Origin: Arachidicoccus sp050436765
GTDB taxonomy: Bacteria > Bacteroidota > Bacteroidia > Chitinophagales > Chitinophagaceae
Direction: 5' to 3'
Length of the DNA: 5,781 nt
NCBI RefSeq assembly: GCF_050436765.1
Contig: NZ_JBNQGD010000244.1
Location: 1 to 5,781, forward strand
Both the position numbers and the translations under genes were made by a program. Of the stretch, positions 1 to 5,611 are shown piece after piece (the first letter of the stretch is position 1; each line of letters opens with the position of its first letter). Under the pieces are notes generated by a model. It worked only from the letters and a program-made list of their open reading frames with translations, did no database searches and was not told where the DNA came from.

Positions 1-795
1 GTACTATTGCAAATAATATGTTTTGTTTTTGTGTTAATGAAGCCATTTGGAATGGATGAAGGTTTTGCTTCTCGTTTATCCTTTTTACTTGTAGGCCTCT
101 GGTGGTTCGGCTTTGCACAGATTACGTTTTTCAGGTTGCCCAAAAGTAAAATAAATACGTCTAGGGAGGTTTCTGTTTTTAATAATGGATTTACCGAGTT
201 GAGAAAAGTATGGCGACAGTTGAAGATGATGCCTGTTTTGAAACGCTACCTGTTCTCATTTTTCTTTTATAGTATGGGTGTGCAGACGGTGATGATTGCC
301 GCTACCTTGTTTGGCAGTCAGGTGTTGAATTTAAGTGTGACCCAATTGATTGTTTGTATTTTAATCATTCAAATTGTGGCTATTGGAGGTTCTTATTTGA
401 TGGCCAAATTGTCTGAGAAATTCGGCAATATTCGGGTGCTCTCCGTTGTTGTCATAATATGGATCGGGGTGTGTGTGATGGCTTATTTTATCCAGACAGC
501 CATTGGGTTTTATATAGTGGCGACCCTTGTAGGCATTGTAATGGGCGGCATACAGTCGCTTAGCCGTTCTACTTATTCCAAGCTGATGCCTTCAACAAAA
601 GATACGGCTTCTTTCTTCAGCTTTTTTGATGTTTCAGAAAAGGTTGCCATTGTTATCGGTACCTTTAGTTTTGGTTTCATTCAACAGTTAACCGGTAATA
701 TGCGTTACGCTATTCTTGTTCTTATCCTTTTCTTTATCATTGGGTTTTTCGGTCTACTGTATACGCGAAAAATACAACGTTTTCATCTTTCTTAA
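1..795 (+). CDS. MFS transporter, UMF1 family (C-terminal part, 5' truncated by window edge)
   Basis: The reading frame is open from base 1, so the true start lies upstream; the in-frame TTG at 7 is not a credible start. 264 residues are visible against roughly 430 expected for the family, so about the last three fifths is present. This is an inner-membrane protein of the major facilitator superfamily, UMF1 / Atg22-like branch. The visible part has about eight hydrophobic segments separated by short basic loops. It carries stretches I associate with this branch: FFFYSMGVQTVM (about residues 86-97), GGIQSLSRSTYSKLMP, DTASFFSFFDVSEK, and GTFSFGFIQQLTGNMR near the end. Family members are annotated as MFS transporters of mostly unknown substrate, and nothing here identifies the cargo. 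The TAA stop is at 793-795. A 101-bp gap with its own promoter-like box separates it from the next gene, so it is probably the end of a separate transcript. Confidence 0.9.
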   Translation, partial: VLLQIICFVFVLMKPFGMDEGFASRLSFLLVGLWWFGFAQITFFRLPKSKINTSREVSVFNNGFTELRKVWRQLKMMPVLKRYLFSFFFYSMGVQTVMIAATLFGSQVLNLSVTQLIVCILIIQIVAIGGSYLMAKLSEKFGNIRVLSVVVIIWIGVCVMAYFIQTAIGFYIVATLVGIVMGGIQSLSRSTYSKLMPSTKDTASFFSFFDVSEKVAIVIGTFSFGFIQQLTGNMRYAILVLILFFIIGFFGLLYTRKIQRFHLS

Positions 796-840
796 ATTAT
801 TTTAATAGAACGGGTCCAAAAATATTTTTCTAAATAATTC
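795..840 (+). terminator. Weak AU-rich hairpin after the MFS gene, possible terminator
   Basis: AATTATTT (795-802) can pair with AAATAATT (832-839). After a 4-nt bulge (803-806), AGAA (807-810) can pair with TTCT (828-831), leaving a 17-nt loop. The stem is almost entirely A-U and no clean T-run follows, so it is at best a poor intrinsic terminator. Its position straight after the stop codon is the main argument for it. Confidence 0.2.
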
Positions 841-859
841 TAGTTTATAAAATAAACTA
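841..859. promoter_or_regulatory. Perfect 8-3-8 inverted repeat, candidate operator
   Basis: TAGTTTAT (841-848), AAA, ATAAACTA (852-859) form a perfect inverted repeat with a 3-nt centre. It ends 3 nt before the TATATTTG box at 863-870, so it occupies the spacer and -33 region of the putative promoter, where no TTG element is visible. That placement suits a dimeric regulator binding over the promoter. The obvious candidate is the winged-helix protein encoded at 1474-1773 in the downstream pair (autoregulation), but this is inference. AT-rich sequence produces palindromes by chance, which limits confidence. Confidence 0.4.
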
Positions 860-862
860 CTT

Positions 863-870
863 TATATTTG
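863..870 (+). promoter_or_regulatory. Bacteroidota -7 promoter element for the membrane protein/regulator pair
   Basis: TATATTTG matches the Bacteroidota -7 consensus TAnnTTTG and lies 26 bp before the ATG at 897, implying a short A-rich leader of about 20 nt. No TTG is found at the expected -33 distance. The region holds an inverted repeat instead, so the promoter may be weak on its own or controlled by a factor. Confidence 0.45.
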
Positions 871-896
871 TGCCTTATTTATAAAAATAAATTAAA

Positions 897-1490
897 ATGG
901 AAGACAAAAATATTTCTCCCCTGGAAAGTTTAAAGGTGATAGAGCAAATGCTTGCTGCCTCACGCAATAAGTTTTATAATAATGGCTTTGCCTTTTTATT
1001 TTGGGGAGTTTTAATCATTCTTGCTTGTATAACGCAATACGTAATGATAGAAATGGGTTATGGTCACCAATCAAATTATGTGTGGCCTGTCGTGGTAATT
1101 ATGGGCATAATTGTGACCTTTCTCTATTTTAGGTTTCAGCGAACAGCGGGACAACGCGCTTTTTCGCGTCTGGACGCTAATAACGGGATGATATGGATCG
1201 CCTTCGGTATTACCTATATGGTGGTTATTTTCATGTGTGTGAAAATGAATATTTACCCGGTTGGTTTTATTTGGTGTTTGTTGGGCTTTGGCATGTTTGC
1301 TTCCGGCGGTGTTTATCGATTTAAGCCCTTGTATTTTGGCGCCGTAGTTTTTTGGATAGGTGCTATTATCTCCGCATATCTCGGCAATGATACCAGTGAG
1401 CTTTTGATTGGTGCACTTACAATGTTCATCGGTTATATTATTCCCGGTTATTTATTATGGAAGAAAGCAAAAAATGAAGCAAATGTTTAA
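897..1490 (+). CDS. Six-helix integral membrane protein of a regulatory pair, function unknown
   Basis: 197 residues. A polar N-terminal stretch (1-28, with SLKVIEQMLAASRNKF, probably an amphipathic helix) is followed by about six transmembrane segments near residues 29-50, 61-79, 97-115, 118-139, 144-161 and 167-187. It ends in a basic tail (WKKAKNEANV). No catalytic motif is visible, and there is no signal peptide. From memory, Bacteroidota genomes often carry this kind of protein (SLK.IE.M, a GxxxRFKPL-like stretch, IIPGYLL at the end) directly before a roughly 100-residue winged-helix regulator, as here. The ATG at 897 sits after an A-rich leader typical of the phylum. The 3' end overlaps the regulator gene by 17 nt, implying coupled translation. 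The role is unknown; a membrane sensor or sequestering partner for the regulator is a guess from linkage. Confidence 0.8.
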   Translation: MEDKNISPLESLKVIEQMLAASRNKFYNNGFAFLFWGVLIILACITQYVMIEMGYGHQSNYVWPVVVIMGIIVTFLYFRFQRTAGQRAFSRLDANNGMIWIAFGITYMVVIFMCVKMNIYPVGFIWCLLGFGMFASGGVYRFKPLYFGAVVFWIGAIISAYLGNDTSELLIGALTMFIGYIIPGYLLWKKAKNEANV

Positions 1491-1773
1491 GCAATTAGAT
1501 GCACTGCTACATTCTGAATTGCGCTTGGCAATTATGAGCTTGCTAGTGGGTGTAAATGAAGCAGAGTTTGGATTTATAAGGGAGAAAACGGGTGCTACTG
1601 CGGGCAATTTGAGTGTGCAATTGCAAAAGTTGGATGAAGCGGGTTATATTTCTCTGAAGAAATCCTTCAAAGGTAAATATCCACTTACAACCTGTAAAAT
1701 CAGTAAAAAAGGTATTGCTGCTTTCGAAGAGTATGTTGAGGCAATAAAAAGCTACCTGAAATTTGAAGAGTAA
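1474..1773 (+). CDS. Winged-helix transcriptional regulator (HTH_34-like, about 100 aa)
   Basis: 99 residues. The frame is open further upstream, but the ATG at 1474 gives the family's usual size and N-terminus (MKQMFKQLDALLHSELRL). A GGAAG (1459-1463) lies 10 nt before it, a passable ribosome site. A second ATG at 1483 is possible. The fold reads as winged helix: helix 1 about 5-26 (LHSELRLAIMSLL), helix 2 about 29-40 (EAEFGFIREKTG), recognition helix about 43-57 (AGNLSVQLQKLDEAG), wing about 58-76 (YISLKKSFKGKYPLTTCKIS), and a C-terminal dimerisation helix about 77-96. This fits the PF13601-type winged-helix DNA-binding family, related to MarR/ArsR-like regulators. No metal-binding cysteine pair is evident, as the single Cys lies in the wing. 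It overlaps the membrane-protein gene by 17 nt and precedes the TonB-receptor operon by about 150 bp. Likely targets are its own promoter and perhaps the receptor promoter (inference). Confidence 0.88.
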   Translation: MKQMFKQLDALLHSELRLAIMSLLVGVNEAEFGFIREKTGATAGNLSVQLQKLDEAGYISLKKSFKGKYPLTTCKISKKGIAAFEEYVEAIKSYLKFEE

Positions 1774-1816
1774 TATAAAAATTTTGTGATATTATATCGC
1801 CAAAGCATAATAACTG

Positions 1817-1830
1817 TTGTCTGCCGACAA
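1817..1830 (+). other. Short hairpin between regulator and receptor genes
   Basis: TTGTC (1817-1821), loop TGCC, GACAA (1826-1830) form a perfect 5-bp stem. It lies 44 bp after the regulator stop and upstream of the receptor promoter. No T-run follows on either strand, so it does not qualify as an ordinary intrinsic terminator. It could still mark the transcript end of the regulator pair. Confidence 0.2.
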
Positions 1831-1855
1831 GAAAATGACGATTAGCGAAAATCCA

Positions 1856-1886
1856 TTGCTTATTGTTGTTCTCGAAATTACATTTG
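1856..1886 (+). promoter_or_regulatory. Bacteroidota-type promoter for the TonB receptor operon
   Basis: TTG (1856-1858) is separated by 20 nt from TACATTTG (1879-1886), which matches the TAnnTTTG -7 box. This spacing is normal for the primary sigma factor of the phylum. The start of transcription would fall near 1892, giving a leader of roughly 33 nt before the ATG at 1926. A 6-3-6 inverted repeat (1899-1913) sits just downstream, within the predicted leader. Confidence 0.55.
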
Positions 1887-1898
1887 ATTTTGAAATTC

Positions 1899-1913
1899 TA
1901 AATTAATAATTTA
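1899..1913. repeat. Small AT-rich inverted repeat in the receptor leader
   Basis: TAAATT (1899-1904), AAT, AATTTA (1908-1913) form a perfect 6-3-6 palindrome 13 bp after the -7 box and 12 bp before the start codon. It could be an operator or a weak RNA fold around the initiation region. Being pure A/T it may also be chance. It does not share its half-site with the palindrome at 841-859. Confidence 0.2.
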
Positions 1914-1925
1914 AAGATTTGCTTG

Positions 1926-4163
1926 ATGAAAAAGCCAATATTATTGGTGCTACTTTCTTTATGTATTGTCTCTTGTTTTGCGCAAACGATTATTGAAGGC
2001 ACCATAAAAGATAAGAGAATGAAACCGATCGTTGGTGCCAGTATTGCTATTAAAAATTCTTATGATGGAGCAGTCTCCGATAGCGCGGGCCGTTTTAAGT
2101 TTACTACCTCCGGGCAAGAAAAAGACACTTTACTGGTTACATCCACCGGTTATGAAGATTTTGATGAAGTATTGGAAACTGGTAAGTCCACTGATCTGAA
2201 TATTGTTTTAAAAGAAGCGATTAACGAGCTGAATGCGGTGACGGTTACTGCCGGCGCATTTTCCGCGGGGGATGCTAAAAAAGGTGTAGTCTTGAGCGCA
2301 TTAGATATCGTAACGACTGCTACCAACGGAGATATAACTACTGCATTGCGGACTTTGCCGGGTGCGCAGCAAGTTGGGGAACAGGAAGGTCTGTTCGTGA
2401 GGGGCGGTACCGGAGACGAAACTAAGCAATATATGGATGGTGCTGTAATTAGTAATCCTTATTTTAGGGGGCCTCCGGAGATCACCCAGCGTGGTCGTTT
2501 TAATCCATTTTTGTTTAGCGGAACCGTATTTAGTACAGGCGGCTATTCTGCTATATATGGCGATGCACTTTCTTCGGTTGTTTTGCTGACAAGTAACGCA
2601 TTACCTGATAAGTCGGAAGTGGATTTATCGGTCTCGCCATTGTTTTTGGGAGCGGGTACACAACAATTATCTAAAAGTAAAAAGTCTTCTTTTGGATTAA
2701 ATTATGGCTATACCAATGTTTCCTTATATTTTGATGTGATAAAAACAAAACCTGATTTTTTTAAAGCACCACAATATCATACGGCGGACTTTAATTATCG
2801 TGTGAAGACTAAATGGGGTGGGATGATTAAGTATTATACATCTTTTGGTTATAATAAAGTTGGCATGCGCAATCAGGATGTGGACAGCCTCTATTTAAAA
2901 GATCAGTTCGATGTTAAGAGTGCTAATTGGTACAATAACCTGAACTGGATAGAAAATTTGGGCAAGCGTTGGAAAATGTATTGGTCAAATAGTTTTAGTA
3001 TCAATTCAGATAAAATAAAAGAACAAATTGTCGATGTAAGTAATCGGCCGAAACAGTTTGATACGAATACCTATTGGATGAATTTGAAGAATTTTGACTT
3101 AAAAAATAGTACCGATAATTTGCAGTCTAGAATTGTTTTTGAAAAAAAATTGGAACACCTAAATGCGATTCGTTTTGGTGGAGAATACAATTATGAAGCT
3201 GCCAACCTTTTATACAACAATTATCCCGTTAATTTACAAGATAATTATGGCGCATTGTTTGCGGAAACGGACACTTATTTTTCTAATCATTTTATGATGA
3301 AATTAGGGGGTAGAGGTGAATATTCTACTTTGCTCCAGCAGAGCAATTGGTCTCCACGTCTTTCTTTTGCCTATAGCTTGGGGGCAAATGCGCAGATGTC
3401 GGCGGCTTATGGTATGTTCTATCAAAAGCCCGAAACCATGTTTTTGATGTATAATCGTCATCTGGATTTCACCAAGGCTACTCATTATATAATCAATTAT
3501 CAAAAGACAGGAGACAGACAATTATTTCGCATCGAAGCCTACTATAAAGATTATGATAAACTAATTAAAACTGTTCCTTTAAAAAATGGGACATTTACTT
3601 ATAATAATAACGGTTCGGGTTACGCAAAGGGAGTTGATATCTTTTGGAGAGATAAGAAAACTTTTAAGAATTTTGAATATTGGGTGAGTTATTCCTATCT
3701 AGATACTAAAAGAGATTATTTAAATTATTCTGAAACTTTGCAGCCTGACTATGCCACACCGCATACATTTTCGGTAGTAGGAAAGAAGTTTTTTCAAAAG
3801 CTAAAAACACAAGTGAATTTGACTTATAGTTTTGCTACAGGCCGCCCTTATTATCATTTTATGCCCAACAGCAATCATGGCTATGATTTAACTGACAAGG
3901 GTGCAACAATTGATTATAATAATGTGGGATTAAGTGTAGATTATCTACCCAATTTAGGGAAAGCAAATGCCAAAAGCAATATTATCATTGTGGCGACCAT
4001 TAGCAATCTATTGGACAATAAACAGATTTATGGTTATAATTATTCCTACAATGGTTCTTATAAAACCCCCGTACTTCCTTCAGCCAGACAATTCTTCTTT
4101 ATAGGTGTATTTTTTACGTGGGGCGTTGATCGCTCTCAACAGATTATCAACGATAATCTTTAA
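1926..4163 (+). CDS. TonB-dependent outer-membrane receptor with CarboxypepD_reg-like N-terminal domain
   Basis: 745 residues from the ATG at 1926; an in-frame TTG three bases earlier is less likely. Residues 1-19 form a signal peptide (LLVLLSLCIVSCFA, cleavage before Q20). Residues about 22-96 form a CarboxypepD_reg-like beta-sandwich (IEGTIKDKRMKPIVGASIAI, DSAGRF, LLVTSTGYE). ELNAVTVTAG (101-110) resembles the TonB box. The plug domain covers about 112-225, with LRTLPGAQQV, GLFVRGG and YMDGAVISNPYF. The rest is a beta-barrel rich in alternating aromatic strands, ending ARQFFFIGVFFTWG and then a 13-residue polar tail. Such receptors import ligands across the outer membrane using TonB/ExbBD energy. 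The ligand is not evident. At 745 residues it is smaller than the roughly 1000-residue SusC type, and no SusD gene follows. A good promoter lies upstream, and a 211-residue exported protein follows 26 bp downstream, probably in the same operon. Confidence 0.92.
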   Translation: MKKPILLVLLSLCIVSCFAQTIIEGTIKDKRMKPIVGASIAIKNSYDGAVSDSAGRFKFTTSGQEKDTLLVTSTGYEDFDEVLETGKSTDLNIVLKEAINELNAVTVTAGAFSAGDAKKGVVLSALDIVTTATNGDITTALRTLPGAQQVGEQEGLFVRGGTGDETKQYMDGAVISNPYFRGPPEITQRGRFNPFLFSGTVFSTGGYSAIYGDALSSVVLLTSNALPDKSEVDLSVSPLFLGAGTQQLSKSKKSSFGLNYGYTNVSLYFDVIKTKPDFFKAPQYHTADFNYRVKTKWGGMIKYYTSFGYNKVGMRNQDVDSLYLKDQFDVKSANWYNNLNWIENLGKRWKMYWSNSFSINSDKIKEQIVDVSNRPKQFDTNTYWMNLKNFDLKNSTDNLQSRIVFEKKLEHLNAIRFGGEYNYEAANLLYNNYPVNLQDNYGALFAETDTYFSNHFMMKLGGRGEYSTLLQQSNWSPRLSFAYSLGANAQMSAAYGMFYQKPETMFLMYNRHLDFTKATHYIINYQKTGDRQLFRIEAYYKDYDKLIKTVPLKNGTFTYNNNGSGYAKGVDIFWRDKKTFKNFEYWVSYSYLDTKRDYLNYSETLQPDYATPHTFSVVGKKFFQKLKTQVNLTYSFATGRPYYHFMPNSNHGYDLTDKGATIDYNNVGLSVDYLPNLGKANAKSNIIIVATISNLLDNKQIYGYNYSYNGSYKTPVLPSARQFFFIGVFFTWGVDRSQQIINDNL

Positions 4164-4164
4164 A

Positions 4165-4179
4165 TTTAATAATATTAAA
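4165..4179. repeat. Small AT-rich inverted repeat between receptor and downstream gene
   Basis: TTTAAT (4165-4170), AAT, ATTAAA (4174-4179) form a perfect 6-3-6 palindrome in the 26-bp gap. The gap is otherwise an A-rich leader ending in seven A's that run into the ATG. There is no room for a full promoter, so this is more likely a chance or weak RNA structure than an operator. Confidence 0.15.
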
Positions 4180-4189
4180 AATCAAAAAA

Positions 4190-4825
4190 ATGAAAAAACT
4201 GATTCTTCCCTTAGCGATATTGTTGGGCGTTTCAACAGTATTTGCACAATCCGCCAAGTATGAAGGCGCGATGAAATCCAATTTGTCTTTGTTGAAAAAT
4301 GCAAAGACTTCAGCGGATTATTTAAATGTATCCGGTGCATTTGAAAGAATTGCCAGTGCAGAGAAAACCCAGTGGCTACCTTATTATTATGCGGCTCTGG
4401 CGCAACTGGATGAAGGGATGAACGACCCGCAAGCAGACAAAGATGCTATCGGGAAAAAAGTAGATGAGTTGCTTACTTCGGCAGAGGCCATCGACAAAAA
4501 TGCAGAGCTGAGTGTTTTACATTATTATAATGAAACGATGGAAATGACGGTAAACCCACAAGAACGGTGGCAAACTAGTGGAGTGGCAATGGCTAAATAT
4601 GTTAAGCAGACGATGGAACAGGACGCTACTAATCCGAGAATTTATTTTTTAATGGGAGAAAATATATTTCATACACCAGAGAATTTTGGAGGTGGGAAAG
4701 AAAAAGCAAAGCCTATTTTTCAAAAATCCGTAGATTTGTTTGCAACGTTTAAACCTGCAAGTGATATTTCACCGAACTGGGGTAAACAGTTGGCTGAAAA
4801 AATGCTGGAAGAATGCGATAAATAG
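4190..4825 (+). CDS. Exported TPR-like helical protein paired with the TonB receptor, function unknown
   Basis: 211 residues. Residues 1-19 are a clear signal peptide (MKKLILPLAILLGVSTVFA, cleavage before Q20). There is no lipobox cysteine, so the mature protein of about 192 residues should be a soluble periplasmic protein. The mature part is helical with a tetratricopeptide-like rhythm: about 25-56 (LSLLKNAKTSADYLNVSGAFERI), 62-74 (WLPYYYAALAQLD), 83-119 (a helix pair with AEAIDKNAELSVLHYY), and about 131-160. A distinctive motif GENIFHTPENFGGGKEKAKP occupies 156-175, followed by a PNWGKQLAEKMLEEC end. I recall similar proteins in Bacteroidota but know no biochemical role. The ATG at 4190 follows an A-rich leader 26 bp after the receptor stop, so cotranscription is likely. 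It may assist the receptor or bind its ligand in the periplasm (inference). It is not SusD-like in size or motifs. Confidence 0.82.
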   Translation: MKKLILPLAILLGVSTVFAQSAKYEGAMKSNLSLLKNAKTSADYLNVSGAFERIASAEKTQWLPYYYAALAQLDEGMNDPQADKDAIGKKVDELLTSAEAIDKNAELSVLHYYNETMEMTVNPQERWQTSGVAMAKYVKQTMEQDATNPRIYFLMGENIFHTPENFGGGKEKAKPIFQKSVDLFATFKPASDISPNWGKQLAEKMLEECDK

Positions 4826-4845
4826 CACTTGGGGAGCTATGATAA

Positions 4846-4883
4846 TGAAATTGTGGGTAAAAATAAAATGAATCATAATTTCG
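4846..4883 (+). promoter_or_regulatory. Leader hairpin just before the methyltransferase start
   Basis: GAAATTGTGG (4847-4856) pairs with TCATAATTTC (4873-4882) over 10 bp, including two G-U pairs; an eleventh G-U pair at 4846/4883 is possible. The A-rich loop is 16 nt (4857-4872). The stem ends 4 nt before the ATG at 4887, or 3 nt with the eleventh pair. Folded in mRNA it would crowd the initiation site and place the A-rich stretch, which often helps initiation in this phylum, in the loop. No T-run follows, so it is not a terminator. A control role is inferred. Confidence 0.3.
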
Positions 4884-4886
4884 GAT

Positions 4887-5609
4887 ATGGATAATAAAAT
4901 AAACTATGGTATTGATGCACCAAAAGTAATACGCAATTTATTGATGATAGGTTTCGTGGCTTTGTTGGCTGGGCTTGCAGCAATTCCGTTGTTAGGCATT
5001 TCCTGGTTATTGATGCTGGCCGGTACATTTATCTACACCGGCTTTTTTTGTCTAGCTGAGGGGCTACTGATGATTTGGTATAGCAAATATGGTAAATTGA
5101 AACATCGGGACAGAATGTTGAAATTATTTTCATTCTCCGGAAGAGAAAAGGTTTTGGACATAGGCACCGGCCGGGGGTTATTGATGATTGGTGCGGCTAA
5201 ACATTTGCCTGAGGGCCGGTCCGTAGGCATTGATATATGGAATGCAGAAGACCTGAGTGGTAATAATTTTGAGAGTGCAATGCAAAATGCGCGTCTGGAG
5301 GGGGTGTCAAATAGAGTAGAAGTGCTAAATGAAAATATTATACGAACTTCTTTTGAAAGCGCCAGTTTCGATTTGATTTTGAGTAATCTCTGTTTGCATA
5401 ATATATACGAAAAGGAAAGCAGAAAAGCGGCCTGTGAAGAAATTTACAGGTTACTAAAGCCAGGGGCCAAAGCCATTATTTCTGACTTTAGGCATACGGC
5501 TGTTTACAAAAATATTTTTGAACAGTTAGGGATGACGGTAAAAAAACATGGGCCTTTTATTTTCAATACTTTTCCACCACTCACTATAATCGTCGCGGAA
5601 AAAAATTGA
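4887..5609 (+). CDS. Membrane-anchored class I SAM-dependent methyltransferase
   Basis: 240 residues. The N-terminus (INYGIDAPKVIRNLLMIG, residues 5-22) leads into two transmembrane segments at about 17-37 and 39-64, then a basic linker (KYGKLKHRDRM). The Rossmann methyltransferase domain covers about 80-238. Motif I is VLDIGTGRG at 89-97, the acidic residue binding the SAM ribose is probably D116 in GID, the strand 4 region is FDLILSNLCLHN at 161-172, and LLKPGAKAIISD lies at 189-200. The domain resembles the Methyltransf_11/25 group. From memory, proteins with this YGIDAP start and two helices before the domain occur in various bacteria and are annotated only as class I methyltransferases. 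The substrate is unknown; the anchor suggests a lipid, quinone-like or membrane-associated acceptor (inference). The 61-bp gap from the previous gene contains a hairpin and micro-ORFs but no good promoter, so it may be read through from the receptor operon. Confidence 0.9.
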   Translation: MDNKINYGIDAPKVIRNLLMIGFVALLAGLAAIPLLGISWLLMLAGTFIYTGFFCLAEGLLMIWYSKYGKLKHRDRMLKLFSFSGREKVLDIGTGRGLLMIGAAKHLPEGRSVGIDIWNAEDLSGNNFESAMQNARLEGVSNRVEVLNENIIRTSFESASFDLILSNLCLHNIYEKESRKAACEEIYRLLKPGAKAIISDFRHTAVYKNIFEQLGMTVKKHGPFIFNTFPPLTIIVAEKN

Positions 5610-5611
5610 GG

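Noticed and set aside
818..829. AAAAATATTTTT palindrome as an operator
   Set aside because: It is a simple A/T run whose symmetry follows from composition, and it lies upstream of the promoter region without other support.
1408..1473. N-terminal extension of the winged-helix regulator to a TTG at 1408
   Set aside because: The added residues (MVHLQCSSVILFPVIYYGRK) lie in the last transmembrane coding part of the upstream gene and give an atypical N-terminus. The ATG at 1474 gives the normal family length.
1771..1794. TAATAT...ATATTA inverted repeat as terminator of the regulator pair
   Set aside because: The stem is only 6 A-T pairs with a 12-nt loop and no following T-run, and it includes the stop codon.
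1923..1925. TTG start for the TonB receptor
   Set aside because: The ATG immediately after it at 1926 gives a standard MKK signal-peptide start.
1963..1985. Lipoprotein signal (cysteine at residue 17, IVSC) in the TonB receptor
   Set aside because: The sequence continues CFAQ with a normal FA|Q type I cleavage site, and TonB receptors are integral barrels rather than lipoproteins; the lipobox match is poor.
3303..3521. Minus-strand open frame of 72 codons inside the TonB receptor gene
   Set aside because: It lies wholly within the well-supported receptor beta-barrel coding region, has no ribosome site or family-like sequence, and is best explained as an antisense shadow.
1926..4825. SusC/SusD polysaccharide utilisation locus
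   Set aside because: The receptor is too short for SusC, the partner is a 211-residue soluble helical protein without SusD features, and no glycoside hydrolase or sigma/anti-sigma pair is present.
5033..5230. Minus-strand open frame of 65 codons inside the methyltransferase gene
   Set aside because: It is antisense to the anchor, linker and SAM-binding motif I of a clear methyltransferase, with no recognisable protein signature.
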